DNA of 64,000 bases, from contig NZ_BQHY01000002.1 in the NCBI RefSeq assembly GCF_021602155.1, forward strand, positions 124,001 to 188,000. Direction: 5' to 3'. The translations under genes and the position numbers were made by a program. Below are positions 49,675 to 59,200 of the stretch, piece after piece. The notes beneath the pieces were generated by a model. The model worked only from the letters and a program-made list of their open reading frames with translations, did no database searches and was not told the origin of the DNA. Position 1 is the first letter of the stretch, and each line of letters begins with the position of its first letter. Source of the DNA: Pseudomonas parakoreensis (GTDB taxonomy: Bacteria > Pseudomonadota > Gammaproteobacteria > Pseudomonadales > Pseudomonadaceae).

Positions 49675-49699
49675 AGCGCTCCCGGGCAGTGGGAGCGCT
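49675..49699 (-). terminator. Terminator-like hairpin after the old yellow enzyme gene
   Basis: AGCGCTCCC (49675-49683) and GGGAGCGCT (49691-49699) form a perfect nine-base stem with a seven-base loop, followed on the minus strand by TTTCCCC. It lies 17 bases beyond the reductase stop. Confidence 0.7.
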
Positions 49700-49715
49700 G
49701 GGCGAATTCGCGGAA

Positions 49716-50840
49716 TTATTCGCTGTAGGTCGGGTAATCCACATAGCCTTCGGCATTGCCGCCGTAGACCGTGGCGGGGTTCAGCGGATTGAGCGGCCAG
49801 TCATTGGCGATGCGCGCCGGCAGGTCCGGGTTGGCCATGAACGGACGGCCGAACGCCACCAGGTCCGCCAGCCCCGATTCGAGCAATTGCGCGCCGGATT
49901 CAGCGTTGTAGCGCCCGGCGTAGATGATGGCGCCGCTGAAGGTGTCGCGCACTGCGCGGCGGAATGTTTGCGGCATCACGGGCGCGTCGTCCCAGTCCGC
50001 CTCGGCGATGGACAGGTAGGCAATCCCCACGTCCTCAAGCACCTTGATCGCTTCGATGTAAGTGGTGTGCGGGTCTTCCTCGACCATGCCCAGATAAGTG
50101 CGCGCTTCATCGGTGGTGGTGAACAGCGGCGCGAACCGCACGCCGACTTTTTCCTTGCCGATGCACTCGGCGACACCCGACACCACTTCGCGCAGAAAAC
50201 GCAGGCGATTGTGCAGCGAGCCGCCGTATTGATCGGTGCGCACATTGCTGTGCGCAGAAATGAACTGGTTCACCAGATAGCCGTTGGCACAGTGCAGTTC
50301 GATCCCGTCAAAACCGGCGTCCATCGCATTGCGCGCAGCTTGAATATAAAGCTGAACCAGTGCCTGGACTTCATCGGTGCTCAGCGCTCGCGGTGCGGAT
50401 GGCTTGACCAGCTCTCCAGCGCCCGGCGTGGTTTCAATGAACACGCTGACCCGTTCAGTAGCGATGGCAGAAGCGGATACCGGGGCCGCGCCGTCGGGTT
50501 GCAAGGCGGTGTGGGACACACGTCCGACGTGCCAGAGCTGGGCGAATATCACGCCGTTCCGGGCATGAACCGCTTCGGTGACTGTGCGCCATCCGGCAAT
50601 TTGTTCCGGCGTGTGAATGCCGGGGGTCCAGGCGTAGCCCTGACCGCGAGGCTCGATCTGCGTGCCTTCGGTGACCAGCAGACCGGCGCCGGCGCGTTGC
50701 TGGTAATACTCGGCCATCAATGCGTTGGCGACATTGCCCGGTTGCGTGCTGCGCTGGCGGGTGAGGGGCGGCAGGACGATGCGGTTTTTCAGGGTGTGCT
50801 GGCCCAGGGTGAAAGGCGTGAAGAAAGGGCTGTTTTTCAT
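49716..50840 (-). CDS. Old yellow enzyme family alkene reductase (NemA-like)
   Basis: An FMN-dependent reductase of 374 residues. MKNSPFFTPFTLGQHTLKNR, NRIVLPPLTRQRSTQPGNVA, the active-site HCANGYLVNQF (His and Asn pair of the old yellow enzyme family, followed by Tyr), RTDQYGGSLHNRLRFLREVV and GRPFMANPDLPARI are diagnostic. It reduces electrophilic alkenes such as enals and nitro compounds with NAD(P)H. It is the target of the NemR-type repressor gene (51810) through the operator at 50861-50877. ACAGGAATTCC precedes the start. Confidence 0.94.
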   Translation of the reverse strand: MKNSPFFTPFTLGQHTLKNRIVLPPLTRQRSTQPGNVANALMAEYYQQRAGAGLLVTEGTQIEPRGQGYAWTPGIHTPEQIAGWRTVTEAVHARNGVIFAQLWHVGRVSHTALQPDGAAPVSASAIATERVSVFIETTPGAGELVKPSAPRALSTDEVQALVQLYIQAARNAMDAGFDGIELHCANGYLVNQFISAHSNVRTDQYGGSLHNRLRFLREVVSGVAECIGKEKVGVRFAPLFTTTDEARTYLGMVEEDPHTTYIEAIKVLEDVGIAYLSIAEADWDDAPVMPQTFRRAVRDTFSGAIIYAGRYNAESGAQLLESGLADLVAFGRPFMANPDLPARIANDWPLNPLNPATVYGGNAEGYVDYPTYSE

Positions 50841-50860
50841 GGAATTCCTGTTTTGGCCTT

Positions 50861-50877
50861 ATTAGACCAGTCGACTA
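50861..50877. promoter_or_regulatory. NemR-type operator A (reductase promoter)
   Basis: ATTAGACCAGTCGACTA is one of three near-identical 17-base words in this region (with 51697-51713 and 51774-51790). On the minus strand its end is the -10-like TCTAAT, with TTGCCG 17 bases upstream, so the operator covers the -10 and spacer. E. coli NemR boxes as I recall them also contain TAGACC. Confidence 0.8.
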
Positions 50878-50887
50878 TTAATGCGGC

Positions 50888-50918
50888 AAAAAAACACCGT
50901 GCGTGATGCGCACGGTGT
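50888..50918 (-). terminator. Rho-independent terminator of the DJ-1/PfpI gene
   Basis: ACACCGTGCG (50894-50903) and CGCACGGTGT (50909-50918) pair in a ten-base stem with a five-base loop; on the minus strand a run of seven T follows (50888-50894). The reductase promoter starts right after it, so the two minus-strand genes are separate units. Confidence 0.92.
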
Positions 50919-50935
50919 CTGGGAGGCTCGGTGGC

Positions 50936-51613
50936 TCAGGCCAACAGCTTCAACAGCTTTTCAGCAACGGCTGCCGAGCTGGCAGGGTTTTGACCGGTCA
51001 CCAGTTGGCCATCGGTCACCACGTGAACCTGCCAGTCAGCCACTTTGGCGTAGCGCCCGCCAAGACGCTGGAATTCGTCCTCAATCAGGAACGGCACAAC
51101 ATCCGTCAGGCCCACAGCGGCTTCTTCAGCGTTGGTGAAACCGGTGACGTCCCGGCCTTGAATCAACGGTTTGCCATCGGCAGCCGTGACGTGGCGCAGC
51201 ACGCCCGGCGCATGGCAGACGAAACCGTGGGGTTTGTTGCTGCGGTCGAAGGCTTCGATCAGTGCGATCGAGTGTTTGTCCTCGGCCAGATCCCACAGCG
51301 GGCCATGACCACCCGGGTAGAACACAGCATCGAAATCCTCAGCGCTGACATCCGCCAGGCGCCCGGTGTTGGCCAGTGCCTGCTGGGCAGCAGGGTCCTG
51401 GCGGAAGCGCTCGGTTTCAGCGGTTTGCGCATCGGGCTCATCGCTTTTCGGATCAAGCGGCGGCTGGCCGCCAGCCGGCGATACCAGGGTGATCTGTGCA
51501 CCGGCATCCTTGAAGGCGTAGTAGGGGGCCGCGAACTCTTCGAGCCAGAAGCCGGTTTTCTTGCCGGTGTTGCCAAGCTGATCGTGGGAAGTCAGAACCA
51601 TCAAGATTTTCAT
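50936..51613 (-). CDS. DJ-1/PfpI family protein, Hsp31-like
   Basis: A protein of 225 residues. MKILMVLTSHDQLGNTGKKT, GFWLEEFAAPYYAFKDAGAQ, the nucleophile elbow FVCHAPGVLRHV with catalytic Cys, and YPGGHGPLWDLAEDKHSIAL with its partner residues match DJ-1-superfamily Hsp31-type proteins. These act as glyoxalase III (methylglyoxal to lactate) or on aldehyde adducts. Start 51613 is set by the conserved N-terminal strand; an upstream extension is not needed. Operator B covers its promoter, so it is co-regulated with the old yellow enzyme. Confidence 0.9.
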   Translation of the reverse strand: MKILMVLTSHDQLGNTGKKTGFWLEEFAAPYYAFKDAGAQITLVSPAGGQPPLDPKSDEPDAQTAETERFRQDPAAQQALANTGRLADVSAEDFDAVFYPGGHGPLWDLAEDKHSIALIEAFDRSNKPHGFVCHAPGVLRHVTAADGKPLIQGRDVTGFTNAEEAAVGLTDVVPFLIEDEFQRLGGRYAKVADWQVHVVTDGQLVTGQNPASSAAVAEKLLKLLA

Positions 51614-51696
51614 AGAGCGCCCTGTGGTGGTCGGGTGTCCTCGACGGGTTCGTCTGCGACACCTTGGAAGAAATGACGGGCACAGCATAGATTCAT

Positions 51697-51713
51697 ATTA
51701 GACCGGTCGTCTA
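51697..51713. promoter_or_regulatory. NemR-type operator B (DJ-1/PfpI promoter)
   Basis: ATTAGACCGGTCGTCTA differs from operator A at two positions. It overlaps a TCTAAT -10-like box read on the minus strand, at a fitting distance before the DJ-1/PfpI start. Confidence 0.8.
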
Positions 51714-51773
51714 GTAGATTTTTACGGCCGTGTTTCCGCGTGATCACTGTGGCAAACTCCTGCTCATCAGAAA

Positions 51774-51790
51774 TATACGACTGGTCTAAT
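51774..51790. promoter_or_regulatory. NemR-type operator C (repressor's own promoter)
   Basis: TATACGACTGGTCTAAT is the reverse complement of ATTAGACCAGTCGTATA, matching operators A and B. It ends in TCTAAT read on the plus strand, at the right distance to drive the repressor gene. It also excludes the upstream ATG at 51789 as the start. Confidence 0.8.
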
Positions 51791-51809
51791 GTTTGGTATT
51801 TTGCGCCCC

Positions 51810-52403
51810 ATGAAACCGACCTACGACGATACCCGCCAACACCTGCTCGACACCGGCCACCGCATGATGGCCGAAAAGGGCTTCACCAGCGTTGGCCTGA
51901 GCGAGATCCTGCAGACCGCCGGTGTGCCCAAGGGCTCGTTCTATCACTACTTCAAATCCAAGGAACTCTACGGCCAGGCATTGCTGGAGGATTACTTCGT
52001 CGGCTACCTGGCGGACATGGAGCGACGCCTGACACTGCCGGGGCTCAGTGCCTATGAGCGGCTGATGGATTACTGGCAGGGCTGGCAGAACCGCTGCACC
52101 CTGGAAGGTCACGGCGATGAATGCCTGGTGGTCAAGTTGAGCGCGGAAGTCGCCGACCTGTCCGAGTCGATGCGCCTCACCTTGCGTGACGGCGCCGAGC
52201 GCATCGTTGCACGGATCACGACGTGCCTGGAAGAAGGGCAGCTGGATAAAAGTGTGCCGGATGCTGATGCTCGCCAGTTGGCAGAAACCCTTTACCAGCT
52301 CTGGTTGGGCGCCAGTCTGCTGAACAAGCTGCAGCGCACCGGGCAGTCATTGCAGACCTCGATGGTGATGACGAAGCGGCTTTTGCAGCGGCCCTTAAAC
52401 TGA
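51810..52403 (+). CDS. nemR: NemR-type TetR family repressor
   Basis: A protein of 197 residues. DTRQHLLDTGHRMMAEKGFT, SVGLSEILQTAGVPKGSFYH and YHYFKSKELYGQALLEDYF form the TetR-type DNA-binding domain and match E. coli NemR closely, as I recall it. The redox-active cysteine region is kept: Cys96 in WQNRCTLEG and Cys105 in GDECLVVKLSAEVADLSE, which correspond to NemR Cys98 and Cys106; the Cys116 counterpart is Ala. NemR senses electrophiles and reactive chlorine by modification of its cysteines. Start 51810 (MKPTYDD) is chosen because operator C covers the earlier ATG. No clear Shine-Dalgarno precedes it. Confidence 0.9.
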   Translation: MKPTYDDTRQHLLDTGHRMMAEKGFTSVGLSEILQTAGVPKGSFYHYFKSKELYGQALLEDYFVGYLADMERRLTLPGLSAYERLMDYWQGWQNRCTLEGHGDECLVVKLSAEVADLSESMRLTLRDGAERIVARITTCLEEGQLDKSVPDADARQLAETLYQLWLGASLLNKLQRTGQSLQTSMVMTKRLLQRPLN

Positions 52404-52447
52404 AGCGACAGGCCTGTTGAGCGTCCCCGATCGTTGGGGCCTGGCTC

Positions 52448-53353
52448 TCAAGGTAGTGCGTAGATCTTGAACAGCTTCTTCGCCGCGTCGCCGGCGCCAT
52501 CCAGGTAGTTGTCGTACGCCTGCTCGATGTCGCCGGCGCGGTACATCTCACTCAGCGCAGTGTCGACCAGCAGACGGAAATCTTCGTCGTTTCGATCCAG
52601 CGCCATGGCCGTCGGCGCGTACTCGAAAATCCGCTCCAGCAGCACCAGGTGACCTTCGGGGTCATTCCTGCTCAGCAGATGCTTGAGCACCATGCGTTCA
52701 GCAAAGAACGCACTGGCTTTGCCATCGGCAACCTGTTTGAGGCCTGCATCGGCATTCTCCACCGTGACCAGCGTGGCCACCACGCCGAGCAAACGCATCT
52801 GCTGATGTATCCACGCCTCGGTCACACCGCCGGCGATGGCAGCATACGTTTGATTGGACAGCCCAAGGTTCGCAGTGGCACGCCACGTAGGCCCGGTATG
52901 GGCCACCTTGCCATTGAGCACATTAAGCAAAGGCAGGGAGGCGTCCTCGCGCACCACGGCCGAGAGACCGGCGGTGTAGACCGGCACCGAGTAGCTGACC
53001 TGCGAGCGCCGCGCCAGTGTCGGAGGGGTCGGCGTACAGAGAATGTCGATCTTCCCCGAATTGACGGCATTGATTTCGTCGTTGAGGGACACAGGCTGGT
53101 AGGCGATCTTCAGCGCGGGCAACGCCAGTTCGCTCTTGACTTTTTCGGCTATTTTCAAACAGAGGTCGATGGCATATCCGCTGGCTTTATCGGCGACCTG
53201 CTCGCTGAACGGCGCGAAGTCCGGCAAGTAACCGAGGGTGAACGTGTGGCTCGTGCGGATGCGCTCCAGCGTGCTGCCATGGGCCGTGACCGGCAATAGC
53301 GTCAGTAGGCAGACGAGTAGCAGCGGTTTGGATTTGATCAGTTTCACGTTCAT
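52448..53353 (-). CDS. ABC transporter substrate-binding protein, amino-acid type
   Basis: A protein of 301 residues, SBP_bac_3 family, related to GltI-type binding proteins. The signal peptide covers MNVKLIKSKPLLLVCLLTLL to about HGS. TLGYLPDFAPFSEQVADKAS, GYAIDLCLKIAEKVKSELAL and NSGKIDILCTPTPPTLARRS show the fold. LLERIFEYAPTAMALDRNDE is the second lobe. No permease or ATPase gene is next to it, only a PotE-like permease upstream in transcription, so it is an orphan binding protein. The permease-binding pairing is unknown. Confidence 0.85.
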   Translation of the reverse strand: MNVKLIKSKPLLLVCLLTLLPVTAHGSTLERIRTSHTFTLGYLPDFAPFSEQVADKASGYAIDLCLKIAEKVKSELALPALKIAYQPVSLNDEINAVNSGKIDILCTPTPPTLARRSQVSYSVPVYTAGLSAVVREDASLPLLNVLNGKVAHTGPTWRATANLGLSNQTYAAIAGGVTEAWIHQQMRLLGVVATLVTVENADAGLKQVADGKASAFFAERMVLKHLLSRNDPEGHLVLLERIFEYAPTAMALDRNDEDFRLLVDTALSEMYRAGDIEQAYDNYLDGAGDAAKKLFKIYALP

Positions 53354-53401
53354 GTGCGGGTTCCCCGAATTCAGCTGTCTGAGTCGTCACGAAGACGGCG
53401 G

Positions 53402-54742
53402 TCAAGGAGTGTCGGCCCGGGGGCGAACCGGCACAGGCACGTCGACAAAACGTTTGGCGAGGAAGCCGTAGAGCAGATAGCCGAACACCAGAACCAGAAT
53501 GCCGCCGAACACCGCATCTTTGCCGCAGGCATACAACGCGTAGAGCGAGTACGCCACGGCCACCACCAACAGCAAGGTATTGCGGGTGTACACGCTGGCA
53601 CTGACCTTGGCTTTGTACATCATGACCAGCAGCCCGGTGGCCGCCGTTACATAGGGAATCAGGTTGGTCACGGCGGCGAGGCTGACCAGTTTGCCGAACT
53701 GCGCACTGGCGTTTGGCGAAATGGTCGACAGCGCCATCAAGGTCTGCAGCACGCCGCAGACCAGCATCCCGACGATGGGGGCATTGCGGGCGCTGACCTT
53801 GCAGAACAGTTTGGGAAACATGCCCTGGTCAGCCGTCATCTTGGCGGTTTGTGCCAGGGTGAACTGCCAGCCCAACAGCGAGCCCACGCATGCCATCACT
53901 GCCAACGCCATGATGATGTGGCCGACCGTCGGGTTGAACATGTGCGCATAAACCAGCGCGAACGGCGCGGACGAATTAGCCAGCTCGGCATTCGGAATGA
54001 TTCCCTGAATGACGGTCGTCGAGAGCACGTAGACAACCGCAGCTCCCAGTGTCCCGAACAGGCAGGCCAGCGGCACCGTACGCGTGGGGTTTTCCACTGC
54101 GTCGGAGGCTTGGGCGGCCGATTCCATGCCGAGAAAGGCCCAGAGTGTCAGCGGAATTGCTTTGCTGATCGCTTCGGAAATGGGCAGGTGGTAAGGGTTC
54201 CAGGCGGCGATCAGCAGATCGGGTTTGAACCAGAACCATCCGATAAGGCTCAAGCCGGCGACCGGAATGATCACGCCCCAGACCGTAATCGCACCGATCT
54301 TGCCGGTAACGCCGGGGCCGCCAAAATTTGCCACGGTGGTTATCCAGAGCAAGCCGACCGTTCCGATGAACAAAGGAATGGCGCCGCTTCCCAGCCAAGG
54401 CATGAACGACGTCATGTATCCCACTGCAGAGATGGCCACCGCCACGTTGGCGATGGCCAGTGACAGGAAATACAGATACGAGCAGAGGAAAAATCCCGAC
54501 TTTGCGTGCGCCTCTTCGGTGTAGGCGGATAACCCGCCCGAGCGTAGACAGAAGATGCCGCACTGGGAAAAACAATATGCAATGGCCATGGAACCGACAG
54601 CGGTGACGATCCATGACAATAACGAGACCGCCCCGAGTTGCGCCATGCTGGTCGGCAACATGATGATGCCCGAGCCCATCATGTTGACGGTCACCAAAGT
54701 GGTGAGTCCCGTCAGGCTCATTTTCTTGTTGGTGTCGGTCAT
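53402..54742 (-). CDS. APC family amino-acid/polyamine antiporter (PotE-like)
   Basis: A transporter of 446 residues with about twelve helices. TTLVTVNMMGSGIIMLPTSM, FWFKPDLLIAAWNPYHLPIS, SLLGWQFTLAQTAKMTADQG and LANSSAPFALVYAHMFNPTV run parallel to E. coli PotE as I remember it. PotE exchanges putrescine for ornithine at the inner membrane. The substrate is probably a diamine or its amino-acid precursor, by family. It begins with a GGGGG ribosome site at 54742 and ends 48 bases before the binding protein gene, so they may form an operon. Confidence 0.9.
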   Translation of the reverse strand: MTDTNKKMSLTGLTTLVTVNMMGSGIIMLPTSMAQLGAVSLLSWIVTAVGSMAIAYCFSQCGIFCLRSGGLSAYTEEAHAKSGFFLCSYLYFLSLAIANVAVAISAVGYMTSFMPWLGSGAIPLFIGTVGLLWITTVANFGGPGVTGKIGAITVWGVIIPVAGLSLIGWFWFKPDLLIAAWNPYHLPISEAISKAIPLTLWAFLGMESAAQASDAVENPTRTVPLACLFGTLGAAVVYVLSTTVIQGIIPNAELANSSAPFALVYAHMFNPTVGHIIMALAVMACVGSLLGWQFTLAQTAKMTADQGMFPKLFCKVSARNAPIVGMLVCGVLQTLMALSTISPNASAQFGKLVSLAAVTNLIPYVTAATGLLVMMYKAKVSASVYTRNTLLLVVAVAYSLYALYACGKDAVFGGILVLVFGYLLYGFLAKRFVDVPVPVRPRADTP

Positions 54743-54809
54743 CGAAACCCCCTCGGTCGGCGAAGTGCATCCGCGCCCAGCCCTTGAACGCACTGCAGCG
54801 TGGTCATGG

Positions 54810-56237
54810 TCAATGTTCGCCGACGGTTGAGGTCAACGTGTCTGCCTTGCTTATCCAGCCTCCGCCTGTGGCCTTGTAAACATCGATCATGGCGGTGAAC
54901 ACCGAACCCCGGGTCCGGGTGTAGGTCAGCTCGGCATCGAACAGACTGCGCTCGGCATCCAGCACTTCTATGTAGCTGGTATAGCCGTTGTCGTAACGCA
55001 GCCGGGCAAACCGGGTGTAGGTGCGCAAGGCTTCGACCTGATTGCCTTGAGAAGTCATTTGCTCGCGGGATTTGCTCGCGGCAACCAGGGCGTTTTCAAC
55101 ATCCCTGAAGGCTGACTGGATCGACTGTTGGTAAGCCAGCAAGGTTTGTTTTTGAACGGCCTCGGCCTGTTGCACCTGGCCGGCGATCCCGCCAGCGGTG
55201 AAGAGCGGCATGCTGGCGGCGACCCCGTAAGACCAGGTGGCGGCCGGCCCGGTGAACAGGTTGGACAGTTGGTTACTGACCGAGCCCAACAATCCGGTCA
55301 GCGATATCGTCGGGAAATACAGCGCCTTGGCCGCACCGATTCGGGCGTTGGCGGAAACCAGATTCAACTCGGCTTGCCGCAGATCGGGGCGGCGCTCAAG
55401 CAAGTCCGAAGGCAACCCGGCGGGTACCGATGGCAGCGACAGTTGTGTCAGCTCACGGCCTCTGATGATCGGCCCCGGATTGCGTCCAAGCAGCACAGCC
55501 AGATTGTTTTCCTGTTGCGCCACCAGTGACTCGAATTGCGCAACGGACGCCTGGGTGCGCTGGAATTCCGAAAGGTTTTGCGCCAATTCCATTTCAGAAA
55601 TGGTCCCGGCACCGAAACGCAGTTTGAAGATTTCGTAGGAGTCGCCACGGGCCTTGGCCGTGGTGCGGGCGATTTCCAGCTGGCGGTCAAGTTCGCGCAG
55701 GGCGATGTAACTCGATGCCACCGACGAGACCAGGCTGAGTATCACCGTCCGCCGACCTTCTTCCGAGGCCAGCAAGTCAGCCCGCGCCGACTCATTGAGT
55801 CGCCGCAAGCGCCCCCAGACGTCAAGCTCCCAGCTCACACTCAGGGTGGTCTGATAATTCTGGTAAATCGGGTCGACGCCGGAGTCCAGCGGTACCGGGC
55901 CATTGGCGCGTGGCGCCCGGGAACGACTGCCTTGCGCGGCGGCGCCGACTTGCGGAAACAGCTGCGAACGCGCCACACCGTAACGGCCCTGAAACTCCTC
56001 GACCCGGGCGGCGGCGATCTTGATGTCTTTGTTCTGCGCCAGCGCGCTGCGGATCAAGTCATTGAGCACCGGATCGTTGAACTGTTCCCACCACAACGCG
56101 TTGGACAGGTCGTTGGCCTCTTGCTCTGCGTAGCGATAGGCCACCGGAGTCTCGGTGGCCGGGCGCTGGTAGTCCGGGCCGAGCATGCAGCCGCTGAGCC
56201 CCAGACAAATCAACCACGACAAATGGCATGTGCGCAT
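54810..56237 (-). CDS. Outer-membrane channel lipoprotein of RND pump (NodT/OprN type)
   Basis: A protein of 475 residues. The N-terminus MRTCHLSWLICLGLSGCMLG has a lipobox (LSGC). The two repeated helical halves show RYGVARSQLFPQVGAAAQGS, SWELDVWGRLRRLNESARAD and FPTISLTGLLGSVSNQLSN, and RLRYDNGYTSYIEVLDAERS near the end, which is the OEP domain pattern. It forms the trimeric outer channel. The start directly follows the stop of the pump gene (56238). Confidence 0.93.
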   Translation of the reverse strand: MRTCHLSWLICLGLSGCMLGPDYQRPATETPVAYRYAEQEANDLSNALWWEQFNDPVLNDLIRSALAQNKDIKIAAARVEEFQGRYGVARSQLFPQVGAAAQGSRSRAPRANGPVPLDSGVDPIYQNYQTTLSVSWELDVWGRLRRLNESARADLLASEEGRRTVILSLVSSVASSYIALRELDRQLEIARTTAKARGDSYEIFKLRFGAGTISEMELAQNLSEFQRTQASVAQFESLVAQQENNLAVLLGRNPGPIIRGRELTQLSLPSVPAGLPSDLLERRPDLRQAELNLVSANARIGAAKALYFPTISLTGLLGSVSNQLSNLFTGPAATWSYGVAASMPLFTAGGIAGQVQQAEAVQKQTLLAYQQSIQSAFRDVENALVAASKSREQMTSQGNQVEALRTYTRFARLRYDNGYTSYIEVLDAERSLFDAELTYTRTRGSVFTAMIDVYKATGGGWISKADTLTSTVGEH

Positions 56238-59200
56238 TCATTCCCCCTCATGTCTGTGCAGGGGAGCGCCACCGGGGATCTCTCCGGGCGATGTGAGTGA
56301 AGGCGGCGGGGTGGTCTGTTGCGGCGCGCCTTTTTTCTCGGTCAAGCGTTCAACCAGGTAGTAGAACAGCGGGATGAAGAAAATGGCGATGACTGTTGCC
56401 GCCAACATCCCGCCGATGACACCTGTGCCGATCGAGTGTCGGCTGTTTTCCGATGCGCCGACGGCAATGGCCAATGGGACACACCCCAGAATGAACTCCA
56501 GGGACGTCATCACGATAGGCCGCAGCCGCTCCCTGGCGGCGGTCATTGCCGCATCGTAGGCAGACATGCCGCTTTCCCGGTTCAGTACCGCAAATTCGAA
56601 AATCAGGATGGCATTCTTCGCGGCCAGGGCGACCAGCATGGTCAAGCCGATCTGGAAGTAAACATCGTTGCTCAACCCGCGAATCAGCACCGCGAGCAGG
56701 GCACCGAACAACGCAAAGGGCACCGCCAGCAATACGCCGACGGGCAGGGACCATTTTTCGTACTGCGCGGCCAGGATCAGGAACACCATGACCAGGCCGA
56801 AGATGAACACCTGAGAGGAGGCGCCCCCGCTTTTTTTCTCCTCGAAGGCCTCGCCACTCAGGGCCAAGGCATAGTCATTGGTCATGATTTCAGCGCTGAT
56901 CTCTTCCAGCGCCTTGAGTGCCTGACCGGAGCTGTAGCCGGGCGCGGCGTTGGCGGTGAGCTTGACTGCCGGGAAGTTGTTGAAGCGCGTCAGCAGGTCG
57001 GGGCCGGTGACGTAGCGGGTGGTCAGCAGCGCTTTGAGCGGCACCATCCCCAGGTTCTTGCTGCGTACATAAATCTGCTGCAAGTCTTCAGCCTTGAGTC
57101 GGTAGCTCGGTTCAGCCTGCAGAATCACCTGCCACAGACGGCTGAACTTGTTGAATTGAGACACATACAGAGAGCCGAACATGGTTTGCATGGTGCTGTA
57201 CACGTCTTCCACCGGCACTCCCAGTGTCTCGGCCTTTTCGCGGTCGACATCGACCAGCAATTGCCGGGAAAACACATTGAAGGTCGAGGTAATGGCGCCG
57301 AGTTCCGGACGCTGCCTGGCCTTTGCGACAAGCATGCCGACCGTCTCGGCCAGCTGCCCGACGCTGGCGTCGCCCTTGCTTTGAACCCACACCTCCATGC
57401 CGCCCGTGGTGCCCAGACCCGGTATGGATGGCGGGTTGACCGGCAAAATGATCCCGCCCTGTACCGTGGAAAAGGCCTGGGCCGCTTTCTGGATGAGCGC
57501 TGGAGCACTCTGCTCCTTGATGGTTTGCGAGTCTTTGTAGCGCTCTTCGAAATCCTTGAACCCGACGAAAAAGGCACCAGCATTGTTCTTGTTCTGGCCA
57601 TCGAGCAGGCTGTAGCCGTTAACGATAGCGACACCCTCGACGGCCTCGTCATGCATGAAGAAATCACTGGCGACCTTGCCCACTTCAGCGGTGCGATCCA
57701 GGCTGGCGGCATCGGGCATGATCAGCGCGCCCAGCAGATACCCCTGATCCTCCGGGGGCAGAAAGGCACTGGGAATGCGCTGCGCCATCAGCGCAATCAA
57801 AACGATCATGCCGGCGAACAGCAGCAACGCCAGCACAAAGCGTTTGATCATGAACGCCACGGCACGCGAATAGCCCTCGGTCATGCGTTCGAAGCTACGT
57901 TCGAACCAGCGGAAAAAAGCGTTTTTTTCGCCTTGGTGAGGTTTGAGCAGCAGGGCGGCCAGGGCTGGTGAAAGCGTCAACGCCACCAGGCCGGAGATCA
58001 CCACGGAGATGGCGATGGTGATCGCAAACTGTTTGTAGAGCTGCCCGGTGATGCCCCCCATGAAAGCCACCGGCACGAACACAGCACACAACACCAGCAC
58101 GATCGCGACCACCGGGCCGGCCACTTCATCCATGGCGCGTTTGGCGGCGTCCTTGGGGTTCATCTTGTGTACGTGCATATTGCGTTCGACGTTTTCAATC
58201 ACCACGATCGCGTCGTCGACCACGATGCCGATCGCCAGCACCATGCCGAACAGCGTCAGCATGTTCACCGAAAACACCAGGGCGGACATGCCGATAAAGG
58301 TGCCGACAATCGACACCGGTACGGCGAGTACCGGGATCAGCGTGGCGCGCAGACTCTGCAGAAAAATGAACACCACCACGACCACCAGCACCAACGCTTC
58401 GAAAAAGGTGTGAATCACCTCGGAAATCGATGCGCGGGTGAACGCGGTCGTGTCCATCACGATCTTGTATTCGATCCCTTCGGGAAATGTCGTTTTCATT
58501 TGTGCCAGGGTCGACGTCACCGCTGCCGAGACATCGAGGGCGTTTGCCCCCGGTTGCTGATACACCGCGATCAGCGTGGCGGGACGTCCCTGATAAGTGC
58601 TGCGCAGCGAATAGTCCTTCTGCCCGAGTTCGGCGCGCCCTACATCCTTCAGGCGGACGATGGCCGCGCCGTCGTTGCTGGCGCGCAAGATGATGTTCTC
58701 GAATTCCGCAGGCTCCGTCAGGCGGCCCTTGGTGGTCACTGCGAACGATTGCTCCACGGCCTGGCCGGTCGGCGATTGCCCGACACGGCCGACGGCGAAT
58801 TGCTGGTTCTGGTTGGCGACCGCTGTCTGTACGTCAGCGGCGGTAATGCCCAGTTGCGCCATGCGATCGGGTTTGAGCCAGATCCGCATGGCGTAGTCCG
58901 GCGTGCCGAAAATGCTCGCCTGGTTCGCCCCCGGAATACGCTTGATTGCATCCAGAATGTAGAGGTTCGCGTAGTTGGCGACGTAGGTGCTGTCATAGCG
59001 TTCGCCGGCGGAATACACGGCAAGCACCATCATGAACGCGGAAGATTTTTTCTGTACCTGAATGCCTTGGCTCTGGACGGCGGAGGGCAGTTGCGGCAAG
59101 GCCAGATTGACGCGGTTTTGCACATCGACCTGAGCAAGGGACGGGTCGGTGCCAATCTCGAAGAACACGTTGAGGGTCATGTTCCCCGTCGCCGAGCTCG

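Noticed and set aside
51789-51791. Upstream ATG as start of the NemR-type gene
   Set aside because: It lies inside operator C at the -10 box, so it would precede the likely transcription start; 51810 fits the family start better.
52425-52442. Hairpin CCCCGATCGTTGGGG between the repressor and binding-protein genes
   Set aside because: The stem is four to five bases long and has no T-run; too weak to call a terminator.
56319-57971. A 550-codon open frame on the plus strand opposite the RND pump
   Set aside because: It is the antisense of a strongly conserved RND gene, lacks a known fold and is Arg/Gln/Gly-rich as expected from high-GC antisense. The pump frame has all catalytic motifs.
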